The notes under the pieces were generated by a model that was not told the origin of the DNA, did not search any database, and saw only the letters and a program-made list of their open reading frames with translations. Positions 16,818 through 26,369 of a DNA stretch of 64,000 bases are shown one piece after another. Each line of letters opens with the position of its first letter. Position 1 is the stretch's first letter. Position numbers and translations under genes: made by a program. Origin of the DNA: Paenibacillus nanensis (GTDB lineage: Bacteria; Bacillota; Bacilli; Paenibacillales; Paenibacillaceae); assembly GCF_003583765.1 (NCBI RefSeq), contig NZ_QXQA01000008.1, forward strand, positions 124,001 to 188,000, read 5' to 3'.

Positions 16818-17423
16818 ATGCTGATTTGCGAGTCGAACGTCATAGAGGATTATTTGGCGGAGTCGGATGAGGTTGACCTCAGTCATCTCTCCATTAGAGA
16901 AAAAGCTTCGGAAATTTTAGCGAAGTCGGCCAATGAGGAAGAGTTCGTGAGGCAATCATATGAATTTGTTCGGGATGAAATATCGCATTCATGGGATATT
17001 CAAAGCCCAAGAATAACGCGTAAAGCCTCGGAGGTGCTTTATTTCAAGGAAGGAATCTGTTACGCCAAGTCAAATTTATTGTGCGCCCTATTACGGAGCG
17101 GAGGGATTCCGGCCGGATTCTGTTACCAACGGCTTACGCTAGGCGACACGCCGGATACGGGCTACTGCATTCATGCGTTAAATGCTGTTTTTCTGAGGCC
17201 GCATCAAAAATGGATTCGTTTGGACTCGCGTGGCAATAAAGCGGGGGTCAATGCGGCATTTTCGGTCCATGAAGAAAAGCTGGCCTTTCCAGTACGGGAA
17301 TCCTATCATGAAACGGATTACCCCCAAATTTACAGTCAACCTCATCCTAAAACGATCAAAGCGCTGATCCAACATACCGATTGTATGACGATGTGTCTAC
17401 ATGGCTTGCCGGCAGAATTGTAA
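16818..17423 (+). CDS. Transglutaminase-like cysteine-protease-fold protein
   Basis: About 201 residues, no signal peptide, so probably cytosolic. The catalytic triad expected for the transglutaminase-like superfamily is visible: Cys in KEGICYAKSNLLCALLRS, His in GYCIHALNAVFL and Asp in WIRLDSRGNK, in the right order and spacing. Such proteins act as peptidases or amidases; the substrate here is unknown. ATG 16818 is nine bases after GAAGGGA; an in-frame ATG at 16800 is possible. It stands alone, divergent from the ECF sigma gene. Confidence 0.85.
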   Translation: MLICESNVIEDYLAESDEVDLSHLSIREKASEILAKSANEEEFVRQSYEFVRDEISHSWDIQSPRITRKASEVLYFKEGICYAKSNLLCALLRSGGIPAGFCYQRLTLGDTPDTGYCIHALNAVFLRPHQKWIRLDSRGNKAGVNAAFSVHEEKLAFPVRESYHETDYPQIYSQPHPKTIKALIQHTDCMTMCLHGLPAEL

Positions 17424-17650
17424 ACCGAGGAGAGGAATGCGCTGTGCAGATGGGGGATGCGCATATTGACCGGGTATATGGGACCGGGCCAAAATCCTTG
17501 TCGGGCCGCCGCAAACAAATGAATACGGCGAGACCAGGTTCGTAACGGTCCTTGCCATCATCAACGTGCTCCTTTGCGCTCAGGATATGACATCGTATGT
17601 CCTTTCGCCCCGCTGTGCGATCTAGTCATTAACAATGCTTTCCGCAGGAA
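17424..17650 (+). other. Intergenic stretch with possible decayed coding sequence
   Basis: No intact gene. A good ribosome binding site (GAGGAGAGG, 17429-17437) precedes GTG 17443, but the frame stops after about 33 codons; a second frame, open from about 17489, reads ILVGPPQTNEYGETRFVTVL and stops near 17625. Together they look like a gene remnant with a frameshift. No family was recognised. Confidence 0.3.
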
Positions 17651-17653
17651 GAC

Positions 17654-17690
17654 AAAAAAGAACAACCCGCCATAATGGGGCGGGCTGTTC
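17654..17690 (-). terminator. Intrinsic terminator after the stalk-domain gene
   Basis: Read on the minus strand, GAACAGCCCGCC pairs with GGCGGGTTGTTC (one G-T pair) and is followed by a run of T. Confidence 0.85.
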
Positions 17691-17702
17691 CTTGCTTCAA
17701 AA

Positions 17703-19181
17703 CTATCCGCGAATCACGATCTGATTGGAGTCGATGCTTACTTCTTTTGCGCGCGCCACTTCTTTGAAGAAGGAGACCGGCACATAAGTAAGACCGTCGA
17801 CTAATGCGGGAGCCGCATCCAGTTGGATCGGAGCCATCTTGGCATAGATATAGTCATCATTTCCGATCTGCAGAGAAATGACTTGGCCTACTCTTACAGT
17901 CTTTGTATCGGCTTCCCAAGTCAGTTCGTATCCGAGAGCCTCCGCTACTGCGCGAAGCGGAATCATCACTGTTCCGTGCTCGTTCATATAAGCGCTTGAG
18001 GCTTCGAGCAATTGATCATTGACAGAGATTGTGAGCGGTTCTTCAGGATTTACTGCCGGCTGCTCATCCAATACGACGATCCGTGTCGGCGTCGTTTGTC
18101 CAGGGAGGCTTAAAGCAACGGCTTGATACTCGACGAACAGCTTTCGGTTCGTCAAATCCCCTTCGAACGCTTCTCCATCCTGTGCAGTCACGATTGTTTC
18201 CTCTGAAATATTCAATTTTAACGTCTGCCCCGCGTTCAGCAGCGTCTCATCAAAGCGGTCCACCATTACCGAACGGTCGTCTTTAACAAGAGCAATCGCC
18301 TCCACGTCGTAACGAGGCGGGTAAATCATCGTCATCGGCGCGTTCGCATTGTAAAATGCAACGATTTCCGCGCCTGCAGCGAGTTCTTCATCGATATAAG
18401 TGTTGTTGGACACGATCAAGTGAACAAGCTCGCCATCCTTGATCTCGACAGCAAGGAGCTGCTTGCTCGCAGCATTGTCTGAAGTAAGCTCCGTTATGTC
18501 TTTAACCGTGCCTGTCAAACTGGCGAAGGACTCCTCTTGATCTTGAACGGCTTCTTCTTCGTCCGAAAGCACCACAACGAGCTCAGGCGTCGTTTGAGCC
18601 GGAATGCTTCGGGTTGAAGGGCCGTAGCTGACGAAGAGATCACGGCCTGTAATATCGCCGGTGAAGGCCGTTCCGTCTTCCAGGATAATCTTAGTTCCGT
18701 CGGATGGGTTCAGCTTAAGCGTTCCGTCAGCGCTCGTAAGGCTCTCATCGAAATAATCAACCTTCACATTCCGGCTATTGCCGGCAAGCGCTACTGCAAC
18801 AGCTTTATATTGAGGCGGGTAGATCATAATGACGGGAAGATTCGCGTCATAGAAGGCGACGATCTCCGAGCCGACAGCCAGCTCATCCAATAAATAAGTG
18901 TCGTCGGAGACGATAAAGTTCGTGATGTCCCCGGCTGCATTTGTAACGGTCACAAGCTGCATCTCTTCGTTCTGCCCGTGCTTGCTAATCTCCTTGATCG
19001 TTCCCGTCACGGACAGGTAATGCGAGGAAGGCTTAACTTGCTCTTGATCCACGCCTGCCTTGATCGGCACGACATTTTGAGGCGTCCCTTCATTGCTCGC
19101 AAATATCACGGTAGCGGATGATACGGATAATGCAGTTACGGTCAAGGTGCTAAGCAGGGTTTTTCCAATCTTGTTGCGCAT
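17703..19181 (-). CDS. Secreted protein with duplicated N-terminal domain and copper-amine-oxidase-like stalk domain
   Basis: A 492-residue exported protein with a signal peptide (about 1-29, cut near IFASNEG). Two homologous segments follow, about 54-210 and 222-378; each contains the pattern LTGT(V/I)K(D/E)I, VSxxTYxxxELAxGxEIVAFY and MIYPP(Q/R)Y. Residues about 385-492 form the stalk domain (EHGTVMIPLRAVAEALGYELTWEADTKTV type) common on Paenibacillus cell-surface proteins and thought to hold them to the wall or matrix. No enzyme motif is seen. ATG 19181 is eight bases after AAGGAGCG. It is transcribed alone with its own terminator. Confidence 0.87.
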   Translation of the reverse strand: MRNKIGKTLLSTLTVTALSVSSATVIFASNEGTPQNVVPIKAGVDQEQVKPSSHYLSVTGTIKEISKHGQNEEMQLVTVTNAAGDITNFIVSDDTYLLDELAVGSEIVAFYDANLPVIMIYPPQYKAVAVALAGNSRNVKVDYFDESLTSADGTLKLNPSDGTKIILEDGTAFTGDITGRDLFVSYGPSTRSIPAQTTPELVVVLSDEEEAVQDQEESFASLTGTVKDITELTSDNAASKQLLAVEIKDGELVHLIVSNNTYIDEELAAGAEIVAFYNANAPMTMIYPPRYDVEAIALVKDDRSVMVDRFDETLLNAGQTLKLNISEETIVTAQDGEAFEGDLTNRKLFVEYQAVALSLPGQTTPTRIVVLDEQPAVNPEEPLTISVNDQLLEASSAYMNEHGTVMIPLRAVAEALGYELTWEADTKTVRVGQVISLQIGNDDYIYAKMAPIQLDAAPALVDGLTYVPVSFFKEVARAKEVSIDSNQIVIRG

Positions 19182-19410
19182 TTTATTCGCTCCTTCGTCA
19201 AATTCTGGTTGATAACGTTCAAGCTTACTGACGGGACGAGGATGGAATAGGTTGCAAATATCATTGAAATCGTGAAAATCGTGAAGCGAACATAATCATC
19301 ATAATTTACAAAAATTTCAATCCAATTTTACATTCAGGAAAAACTGCCTTGTTCCTTGTCCGCTATACTTTGGGAGGTGTTAATAGAATCGTATAGGAGG
19401 GATAGGTTTA

Positions 19411-22400
19411 ATGATGCGGATCAGTAAGAAGTGGCTGGCGCTCTTCTTAAGCGGGCTGATGGTATTATCCACTCTCATGACAGTCACACCGAGTCGGACA
19501 TCGGCGGCTGATGGAGCGATGACGGTTGCGGAGGCAATCGCCGCCAACAGCGGCAGCGGCACAGTAGAAGGGTATATTGTAGGGCATGCGACCGGCTCCA
19601 AAACGGCAAGCTTCGCAGCGCCGTTCAGCAATGATTTCAATTTCCTGCTTGCCGATTCCGCGAATGAGCGGGATCTGAACAAGTTGCTGGATGTTCAGAT
19701 TACATCCGGTTACCGCGCGGAATTCGGACTGCAGACGAACGAAGACCTGATCGGGAGGAAGGTTCAAGTAACGGGGAGCCTTGCCGCCTACAATAACTTT
19801 CCAGGCTTGAAAAGCCCGACGGCCATGTCGTTTGTCGAAGAAGAAACGGATCCTCATGTGATCGCGATTGCGGCCGCGCGGGCAGTTGCGGACGGCGAAA
19901 CGGTCGTGATCAAAGGGATCGTTACCACACCATCCGGGGCCTATGGGCAAAAAAGCGTCTATGTGCAGGACGATACGGCCGGCATTCTCATCTACCAGAA
20001 TAGCGTAGATTTGGAGCCGGGCCATGTGGTCAAGGTTACCGGGACAAAAACGACCTATGCGAATGAAACCGAAATCATTAATCCTACTATCGAAGTTACA
20101 GGCACGGACAGCGTCCCGGCACCTGCTGAATTGACGCCGGCAACCGTTACGGAAAATCATTTCGGACAGCGGGTAAAGCTTTCCAAGGTTACGGTCAGCG
20201 GCTTAACGGATGTAGGTACATACGGCTCCTACTCCTTCTATGCCAATGACGGCGATAATCAAGCATTCGTCTATGTCGACAATCGGACAGGACTGACCAA
20301 GGATGCCGTTCGGGACGGACTCGTCGTGAACGTGACCGGTGTGGTCGTCCCTTATGGCGACAGCTGGGAGATTAAGCCTGCAGGTGTGAATGACATCACG
20401 CCGGCCTTGGCGGGCGGAACAGGCAAAAAAGTATTGTTCGCGAATACGCACGGCCAAACGGCAGGCGCGGCGGACTGGGTGATCGAAGGCGGATTTTCCG
20501 ACTTTGCGGGTGGGCTCAGAGCCGACGGCTTCACCGTCGACCAGCTGGAGCGGACGTTCCCGTACGATTTCAGCGAACAAGCGATTACGCTCGAGAAACT
20601 GCAGGAATACGATGTGTTCATTATCGGCGAAGCGAACATTCCGTTTAAAACATCGGAACAGGATGCGATGCTGGCGTACGTGCGGGGCGGCGGCAGCATC
20701 TTCTTCATCGGCGATCATTATAACGCGGACCGCAATTACAACCGCTGGGACTCTACCGAAGTATTCAACGGCTATCGCCGAGGCGCATTCGGCAATCCGA
20801 CGAAGGGCATGTCCGCGGCGGAGGCGAGCTCCGGCGCAATGGAGAATGTGACGAGCACGGATTGGCTGGGCGAGAATTTCGGCATCCGGTTCCGCTTCAA
20901 TGCGCTTGGCGATATTGAAAGCGGGCAAACGGTCGTGGCTCCGAGCGACTCCTTCGGCATTACGGAAGGCGTCCGCACGGTAGAAATGCATGCCGGCGGA
21001 ACGCTGGCCATTCTGGACCCGACGATTGCCAAAGGGCTGGTGTATGTGCCGGAGAACCCGCCGGCCTGGGGACCTGCGGTTGACCAAGGCGTCTATAACG
21101 GCGGGGGCATAGACGAAGGCCCGTTCGCAGCCATCGCGAAAGTAGGCGCGGGCAAAGCCGCTTTTATCGGCGACTCTTCACCGGTTGAGGATTCCTCGCC
21201 GAAGTACAAGCGCGAAGACAACGGATCGACCAAAACGACGTATGACGGATTTACGGAAGAGGGCGACAACAGCGAGTTTCTGGTTCAGACGGTGGAATGG
21301 CTGGCTATTCAAGAGGACTACACCAGCTTTGAAGGGCTCGTCGAATTAAGTCCGGTAACGCCATTGCTGGCATTTGAGAATCCGGCGGACTCCACTGAGC
21401 CGCAGCCGGAGCCATGGTCTACGCCGACAGGCGGTTATAAGTGGTATGACCCGACGACCTTTGCGCCGGGCTCATACGGCTCAGGCAAGGAAGCACCGGG
21501 AGATGTCGTCATTCCGGGCGTGATCTCCATTGCGGAAGCGAGGTCGCACTCAGCCAATACAACGGTGACTGTGGAAGGGATCATAACGACCACTCCCGGC
21601 TCCTGGGGCGGGAAAGGCTTCTATCTGCAGGATGCGACAGGCGGCATTTATATCTACCAAACGTCGAACGGCTACCAGCAGGGCCAGCGTGTCAAGGTGA
21701 CCGGCAAAGTAACCGTCTATAATACCGAGCTAGAATTAACGGATGTGCAGATTACGGCGGCAGGTACGGGCACGCTGCCGCAGCCCAAGGTCGTTACGAC
21801 GGTAGACGACAGCAACCAAGGGCAAATTGTGAAGCTGGAAGAGGTTACGATTTCCAATATTCGAAAAGCGGACAGCTACGGTACAGTCGAGCTCAATGCG
21901 GCAAAAGGAACTGTCAGTACATTAGTCCGCATCGATAATCGCACAGGCGTAACGTATGATACGTTTACGGCTCAATACAGCGAAGGCGATGTGCTCGACT
22001 TGATTGGCGCAGCCAGCATCTTTAATGGGACGTACCAGTTAAAGCCCCGCTCGGCGGCGGATATTGCGCTAGCCGATTCGGACCCAGAGGAAGAGCTAGT
22101 GGAAGTGAACCTGATTGGCCTGAACGATCTGCACGGCAAAATCGATCAGCATTATGAGCTGGATATTACGGGCGACGGCCAAATCGACGGGACGTATGGC
22201 GGGGCCGAATATATGGCCGCCTATATTCGGGAGAAACAATCGGCCAATCCGGACAATACCCTATTCGTAGGCGTAGGAGACCTGATTGGCGGAAGCTCCC
22301 CGGTGTCTGCGCTGTTCCAGGATGAGCCGACAGTTGAAATCTTGGACGCGCTAGGCTTGGCCGTAAATACGGTGGGCAACCATGAGTTTGACGAAGGCAC

Positions 22401-24564
22401 CGCGGAGCTGCTTCGGATGGTGAACGGCGGCGATTATCCCGGCGACGATGTGACGCGCGAATATGCGGGCATGAGTCATGCGGAGCTGGCGGCGAACGTG
22501 GTTTGGAAATCCGGCGAGCATGCGGGCGAATCCATCCTTCCGGCTTACGAGATTGAGGTGGTCGAGGGGCAAAAAATCGGCTTCATCGGCGTCGTCACCG
22601 AGGGCGCTGCGGACATGGTCATGCCGACCGGTATCCAAGATATCGTCTTTACGGATCCGGTGGCAGCGATTAACGATGCGGTGGAGGAACTGCAGGCGCA
22701 AGGCGTGCATGCGATCGTCGTATTGGCCCACAGTCCGGCTTCGCAGGACGAGAATGGGACTATTACCGGCGAATCGGCTGATTACGCCGGTCGAATCCAT
22801 GAGGATGTCGACGTCATTTTTGCCGCGCACAACCATGCCGTTGTGAACGGATCGGTCGGCGGTACGCTGATCGTGCAGGCCTCGGAATATGGCAAGGCGC
22901 TCAGCGACGTGCGTCTGGCGATCGACCCGCGCACGGGCGATATTGTCGAGAAAAGCGCCGGTATCTTATGGGTGGATAACGCGCTGATCGAGCCGGATCC
23001 GGAAGTCAGCGCGATTCTAGCTGAATATGAAGAGCAAGTGGCCCCGCTGCTGAATGAAGTCGTAGGGGTAGCGGCTCATACGATGGAAGGCGGGTACGGC
23101 GTCAAAGGCGAAATCGGCGACAATGCGCTCGGCAATCTGATCGCGGACAGCATGGCCTGGGCGATGGATAGCGACTTTGCCATGATGAATGGCGGCGGCA
23201 TTCGCGAAGACTTGAATGCCGGCGATATTACGTACGGCGAGCTGTTCAATATTTTGCCGTTTAACAATGTGCTGGTGAAGCTGGAGATTACAGGCGCCGA
23301 GCTCACAGAGATCGTGAATGGTCAATTGACCAGCTTTTATGGACCGGATTTCAGCATCAGCGGATTCCGCTATACGTGGGATGGCGCTACAGCGAAAGTG
23401 GCGGACATCACGTTCCCCGACGGCAGCGCGATTGATCCGAATGCCACCTACACGCTGACGGTCAATAACTTTATGTCATCGTCTACCGGAGATAAATACA
23501 AAGCCATCGGCGAGCTGGGCGAGAATCCGGTCATGGGCCCGGAGGATCTGGAAGGGCTTGCCGCCTTCGTGAAGAGCTTCGACGCTCCGATTGCCTATGA
23601 AGCGGAAGGCCGGATCTCCGAAGTGGAGGGCAGCGGTCCCGAGCTGGGAGAAGCAACGGATATTGCGGCAGCGAAGCTGCTTGCCGATGGGACGGAAGTT
23701 ACGGTGCAAGGCGTAGTGACGAGTCTGCCTGGCTCCTTCGGCTCCGGCAAAAGCTTTTATTTGGAGGATGCGACCGGCGCCATACAAGTGTATACGTACA
23801 ATGATCCCGGCGTCCGCATCGGCGATATCGTCAAGCTGAAATCGGTGAAGGACACCTACAACGGAGTGCTGGAGCTGAACGGGATCGCCGCCTATGAAGT
23901 ACAAGGGCAGGACGAGCCTGTGCCGCAAATCGTAGACGAGCTGGATGGCACATTGGCTTATGAATTGGTGACGCTGCAGCATGTAGCGGTAGCGAATATT
24001 TCGAATAAGGACAACTATGGCAACTTTAGCTTCGATGCGGTAAGCGGCGAGCGTTCGACGAACATCTATATCGACAGCCGTACCGGCATTTCCTACGAAG
24101 CTTTTACCGCGGACTATGAGGCGGGCGATACGCTTCACATCACAGGCATTGCAGCGCCCCGCGGCGACTCCTTTGAGCTGAAGCCTAGAATGATGGAAGA
24201 TTTCATGCCTGCAGGAGAGGAACCGGCTGCCGATTTCACGATTGGCACGCCGACTTTCACGAGCTTTGCCGGAGAAGCGGTGACGGCGTTAACGCCGAAC
24301 GGCTTCATCAAGGCTGGCGTCTCGATTGCCAACGAGACCGGCGAAGAGAGACAAGCCTCCTTGATCGTTGCGCTCTATGACGAGAAGGGCGGCATGGTGA
24401 ACCTATCCTATGTAGACAAGCTTATCGGAGCAGGCGAGACGGTGACGCTGAATGCCGGGTTCCTTCTGCCGAAGCATGTCAAGGACTATACGCTAAAATT
24501 GTTTGTCTGGGACAGCCTTGGGGGCATGCAGCCGCTGTCGGAAGCGGTTGTCTTCCCGGAATAA
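19411..24564 (+). CDS. Secreted multidomain 5'-nucleotidase with OB-like repeats and ThuA-like domain
   Basis: A 1717-residue exported protein. Signal peptide about 1-32; a DUF6359-like domain (about 35-140); an OB-fold-like repeat (about 145-330); a GATase/ThuA-like domain (about 335-640, VFIIGEANIPF and SIFFIGDHYNADRNYNRWD); a second OB-like repeat (about 700-890); a metallophosphatase/5'-nucleotidase (about 895-1410) with NDLHGK, GDLIGG, GNHEFDEG and AAHNHA metal motifs and the C-terminal nucleotidase domain with MNGGGIREDL; a third OB-like repeat (about 1415-1605) and an Ig-like tail. It probably releases phosphate and nucleosides from extracellular nucleotides, perhaps from nucleic acid. 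It lacks an SLH anchor, but the next gene encodes one. Start follows AGGAGGGATAGG. Confidence 0.92.
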   Translation: MMRISKKWLALFLSGLMVLSTLMTVTPSRTSAADGAMTVAEAIAANSGSGTVEGYIVGHATGSKTASFAAPFSNDFNFLLADSANERDLNKLLDVQITSGYRAEFGLQTNEDLIGRKVQVTGSLAAYNNFPGLKSPTAMSFVEEETDPHVIAIAAARAVADGETVVIKGIVTTPSGAYGQKSVYVQDDTAGILIYQNSVDLEPGHVVKVTGTKTTYANETEIINPTIEVTGTDSVPAPAELTPATVTENHFGQRVKLSKVTVSGLTDVGTYGSYSFYANDGDNQAFVYVDNRTGLTKDAVRDGLVVNVTGVVVPYGDSWEIKPAGVNDITPALAGGTGKKVLFANTHGQTAGAADWVIEGGFSDFAGGLRADGFTVDQLERTFPYDFSEQAITLEKLQEYDVFIIGEANIPFKTSEQDAMLAYVRGGGSIFFIGDHYNADRNYNRWDSTEVFNGYRRGAFGNPTKGMSAAEASSGAMENVTSTDWLGENFGIRFRFNALGDIESGQTVVAPSDSFGITEGVRTVEMHAGGTLAILDPTIAKGLVYVPENPPAWGPAVDQGVYNGGGIDEGPFAAIAKVGAGKAAFIGDSSPVEDSSPKYKREDNGSTKTTYDGFTEEGDNSEFLVQTVEWLAIQEDYTSFEGLVELSPVTPLLAFENPADSTEPQPEPWSTPTGGYKWYDPTTFAPGSYGSGKEAPGDVVIPGVISIAEARSHSANTTVTVEGIITTTPGSWGGKGFYLQDATGGIYIYQTSNGYQQGQRVKVTGKVTVYNTELELTDVQITAAGTGTLPQPKVVTTVDDSNQGQIVKLEEVTISNIRKADSYGTVELNAAKGTVSTLVRIDNRTGVTYDTFTAQYSEGDVLDLIGAASIFNGTYQLKPRSAADIALADSDPEEELVEVNLIGLNDLHGKIDQHYELDITGDGQIDGTYGGAEYMAAYIREKQSANPDNTLFVGVGDLIGGSSPVSALFQDEPTVEILDALGLAVNTVGNHEFDEGTAELLRMVNGGDYPGDDVTREYAGMSHAELAANVVWKSGEHAGESILPAYEIEVVEGQKIGFIGVVTEGAADMVMPTGIQDIVFTDPVAAINDAVEELQAQGVHAIVVLAHSPASQDENGTITGESADYAGRIHEDVDVIFAAHNHAVVNGSVGGTLIVQASEYGKALSDVRLAIDPRTGDIVEKSAGILWVDNALIEPDPEVSAILAEYEEQVAPLLNEVVGVAAHTMEGGYGVKGEIGDNALGNLIADSMAWAMDSDFAMMNGGGIREDLNAGDITYGELFNILPFNNVLVKLEITGAELTEIVNGQLTSFYGPDFSISGFRYTWDGATAKVADITFPDGSAIDPNATYTLTVNNFMSSSTGDKYKAIGELGENPVMGPEDLEGLAAFVKSFDAPIAYEAEGRISEVEGSGPELGEATDIAAAKLLADGTEVTVQGVVTSLPGSFGSGKSFYLEDATGAIQVYTYNDPGVRIGDIVKLKSVKDTYNGVLELNGIAAYEVQGQDEPVPQIVDELDGTLAYELVTLQHVAVANISNKDNYGNFSFDAVSGERSTNIYIDSRTGISYEAFTADYEAGDTLHITGIAAPRGDSFELKPRMMEDFMPAGEEPAADFTIGTPTFTSFAGEAVTALTPNGFIKAGVSIANETGEERQASLIVALYDEKGGMVNLSYVDKLIGAGETVTLNAGFLLPKHVKDYTLKLFVWDSLGGMQPLSEAVVFPE

Positions 24565-24616
24565 CCCGTTTCATCAGGCTCAGAGACGATGCAGGATCGA
24601 GCCGAGAGGAGATGCT

Positions 24617-26146
24617 ATGAAAAATTTAATACAAATAACCTGTTTCCTGCTTCTCGTGTCCGTCTTGCTCGCGCCCGCCGCGCATGCGGCTGAAGGGACG
24701 AGCTTGACGGTCGCTGCTCAGGTCAATCATGCCGCGAAGGAAGTGACGATCACCGGCGCAATTTCCAGCGGAGCGGGCAAGCAGGTGTCGGTCGTGGTGA
24801 CGAACCCTTCCGGCAGTGTGGATTATATCGATCAGACAACCAGCGGCAGCAATGGAGCCTATACGTTCCAATATAAGCTGGATGCGCAGGAGCGCGGCAC
24901 GTATACGGTAACGGTGGGCGGCAGCGGGGTAAGCGAACCGGCAAAAATCACGTTTAACTATACCGGTGGCGGCGACATAAGCGAGCACCCGCCGGCAAGC
25001 GGCTGGACGAATAACAGGACCCATACGCATGTGGTGGATGCGGGCAGCTTGAAGCCGGCAACGACTAACGGCAATCCTGTCAGCGTAATTGTGCCGAGCG
25101 GCAAAACTGAGGTGCTGCTGCCGGTTAACGCCGCCGAGCTGCTGGGAAGCAGCAGCTTAAGGATCCAGAGCGGGCTAATGACGGCGACCATACAGCCGTC
25201 TGTATTGGCGGAGCTCTTGCAGCTTGCGGACGATGAGGCGCTTGATGGCGCGTCGATATCCTTTGCGTTCGTATTTGGAACACAGGCGGAAGCGGAGGGC
25301 GCGCTGCCAAGCCGCCGGAACGGCACGGCCATGAGCGTTGCCGGCCAAGTGGTGCATTATGACCTCGCGCTGACAACGAGGGGCGGCATCAGCCATCGTT
25401 TGAAGGCTTTCTCCGAGCCGATAGAGGTTGTCATGGGCTATGGCGAGAATGCGGACGAAATGCTGCTCGGGATCTACTACCATAATGAAGAAGCCGGCAA
25501 ATGGGAGTATATCGGCGGCAAAATCGATGAGGAGCATAACCTGATTGCGGCGGATCTGTCGCACTTCAGCACCTATGCCGTCCTCGCGTATGAGAAGACT
25601 TTTGCCGATGTGCCTGCCGGCTATTGGGCGAATCCAACCATTCGGGCACTTGCGGCAAGGCATATCATTACAGGGGTAACCGAAACGGCATTCGAACCTC
25701 GAAAGGCCGTGAGCCGCGCCGAGTTCACGGCGCTGCTGACCCGTGCGCTTGGTCTGAAGGAGTCTTCGCGGGTCCAGCCGTTCACGGATATTCCGGAAGG
25801 CGAATGGTATGCCGGCCATGTTGCCGCAGCTTTTGAAGCGGGAATGGTGAGCGGCAAATCGGCGGACACGTTCGATCCGAATGCCGATATCAAGCGCGAG
25901 GAAGTGGCTGCCATGCTCGTAAAAGCTTACGAGTACGCCGAAGGCGGGAAAACAACCACCGCCCCTGCGCCTGATTATGCGGATCAGGATGAAATCGCGG
26001 CTTGGGCGGAGCCGTATGTGAAGCGGGCGGCGGAAGCCGGGCTGATGGTCGGAGCCGGCAACAATAGGTTTGCTCCAAGAGCAATAGCTAACCGGGCGGA
26101 AGCCGCGCAGGCAATCTACAACCTGCTGACGCAAGTGGAAGCTTGA
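24617..26146 (+). CDS. Secreted protein with three SLH domains
   Basis: A 509-residue exported protein, signal peptide about 1-25 (ends AAHAAEG). Residues about 27-120 form an Ig/Big-like domain (VTITGAISSGAGKQVSVVV), 120-330 an uncharacterised beta-rich region, and about 335-505 three SLH repeats starting TFADVPAGYWANPTIRAL, PFTDIPEGEWYAGHVAAA and YADQDEIAAWAEPYVKRA. SLH domains bind pyruvylated secondary cell wall polymer, so the protein sits in the S-layer. The gene begins 52 bases after the big nucleotidase gene without a terminator, and the two probably form an operon with this protein as anchor or partner. ATG 24617 follows GAGAGGA; the longer frame upstream lies inside the previous gene. 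Confidence 0.92.
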   Translation: MKNLIQITCFLLLVSVLLAPAAHAAEGTSLTVAAQVNHAAKEVTITGAISSGAGKQVSVVVTNPSGSVDYIDQTTSGSNGAYTFQYKLDAQERGTYTVTVGGSGVSEPAKITFNYTGGGDISEHPPASGWTNNRTHTHVVDAGSLKPATTNGNPVSVIVPSGKTEVLLPVNAAELLGSSSLRIQSGLMTATIQPSVLAELLQLADDEALDGASISFAFVFGTQAEAEGALPSRRNGTAMSVAGQVVHYDLALTTRGGISHRLKAFSEPIEVVMGYGENADEMLLGIYYHNEEAGKWEYIGGKIDEEHNLIAADLSHFSTYAVLAYEKTFADVPAGYWANPTIRALAARHIITGVTETAFEPRKAVSRAEFTALLTRALGLKESSRVQPFTDIPEGEWYAGHVAAAFEAGMVSGKSADTFDPNADIKREEVAAMLVKAYEYAEGGKTTTAPAPDYADQDEIAAWAEPYVKRAAEAGLMVGAGNNRFAPRAIANRAEAAQAIYNLLTQVEA

Positions 26147-26254
26147 TACCGCGACCGAAGGTCTGCCGGTTCAAAAGGGACGCTGATTTTACGGCACCGC
26201 TAATTGGACGGACACACCACATTCAGAAATATTACAGAAATCGTTGTAATAAAT

Positions 26255-26285
26255 TTGGACAGTGAGGCAGAAAATAAGGTAAACT
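26255..26285 (+). promoter_or_regulatory. Possible promoter of the terC-like gene
   Basis: TTGGAC (26255-26260) and TAAACT (26280-26285) with a 19-base spacer, immediately upstream of a large perfect hairpin. The long spacer makes the match weak. Confidence 0.35.
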
Positions 26286-26286
26286 A

Positions 26287-26317
26287 TGAAGAGCACCTAT
26301 CAATTAGGTGCTCTTCA
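26287..26317 (+). repeat. Perfect 13-bp inverted repeat in the terC leader
   Basis: GAAGAGCACCTA (26288-26299) and TAGGTGCTCTTC (26305-26316) flank a 5-base loop; one more base pair extends it on each side. There is no T run, so it is not an ordinary terminator. It lies where the 5' end of the terC transcript would be. No yybP-ykoY manganese riboswitch, which controls some terC genes, was recognised. Confidence 0.7.
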
Positions 26318-26369
26318 CTATGCTAGTAGAATACATGATTCATTCTTACATTAGAGAGGAGCAATACTG

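Noticed and set aside
26287..26317. Terminator before terC
   Set aside because: The hairpin is perfect, but no T run follows and a gene begins shortly after.
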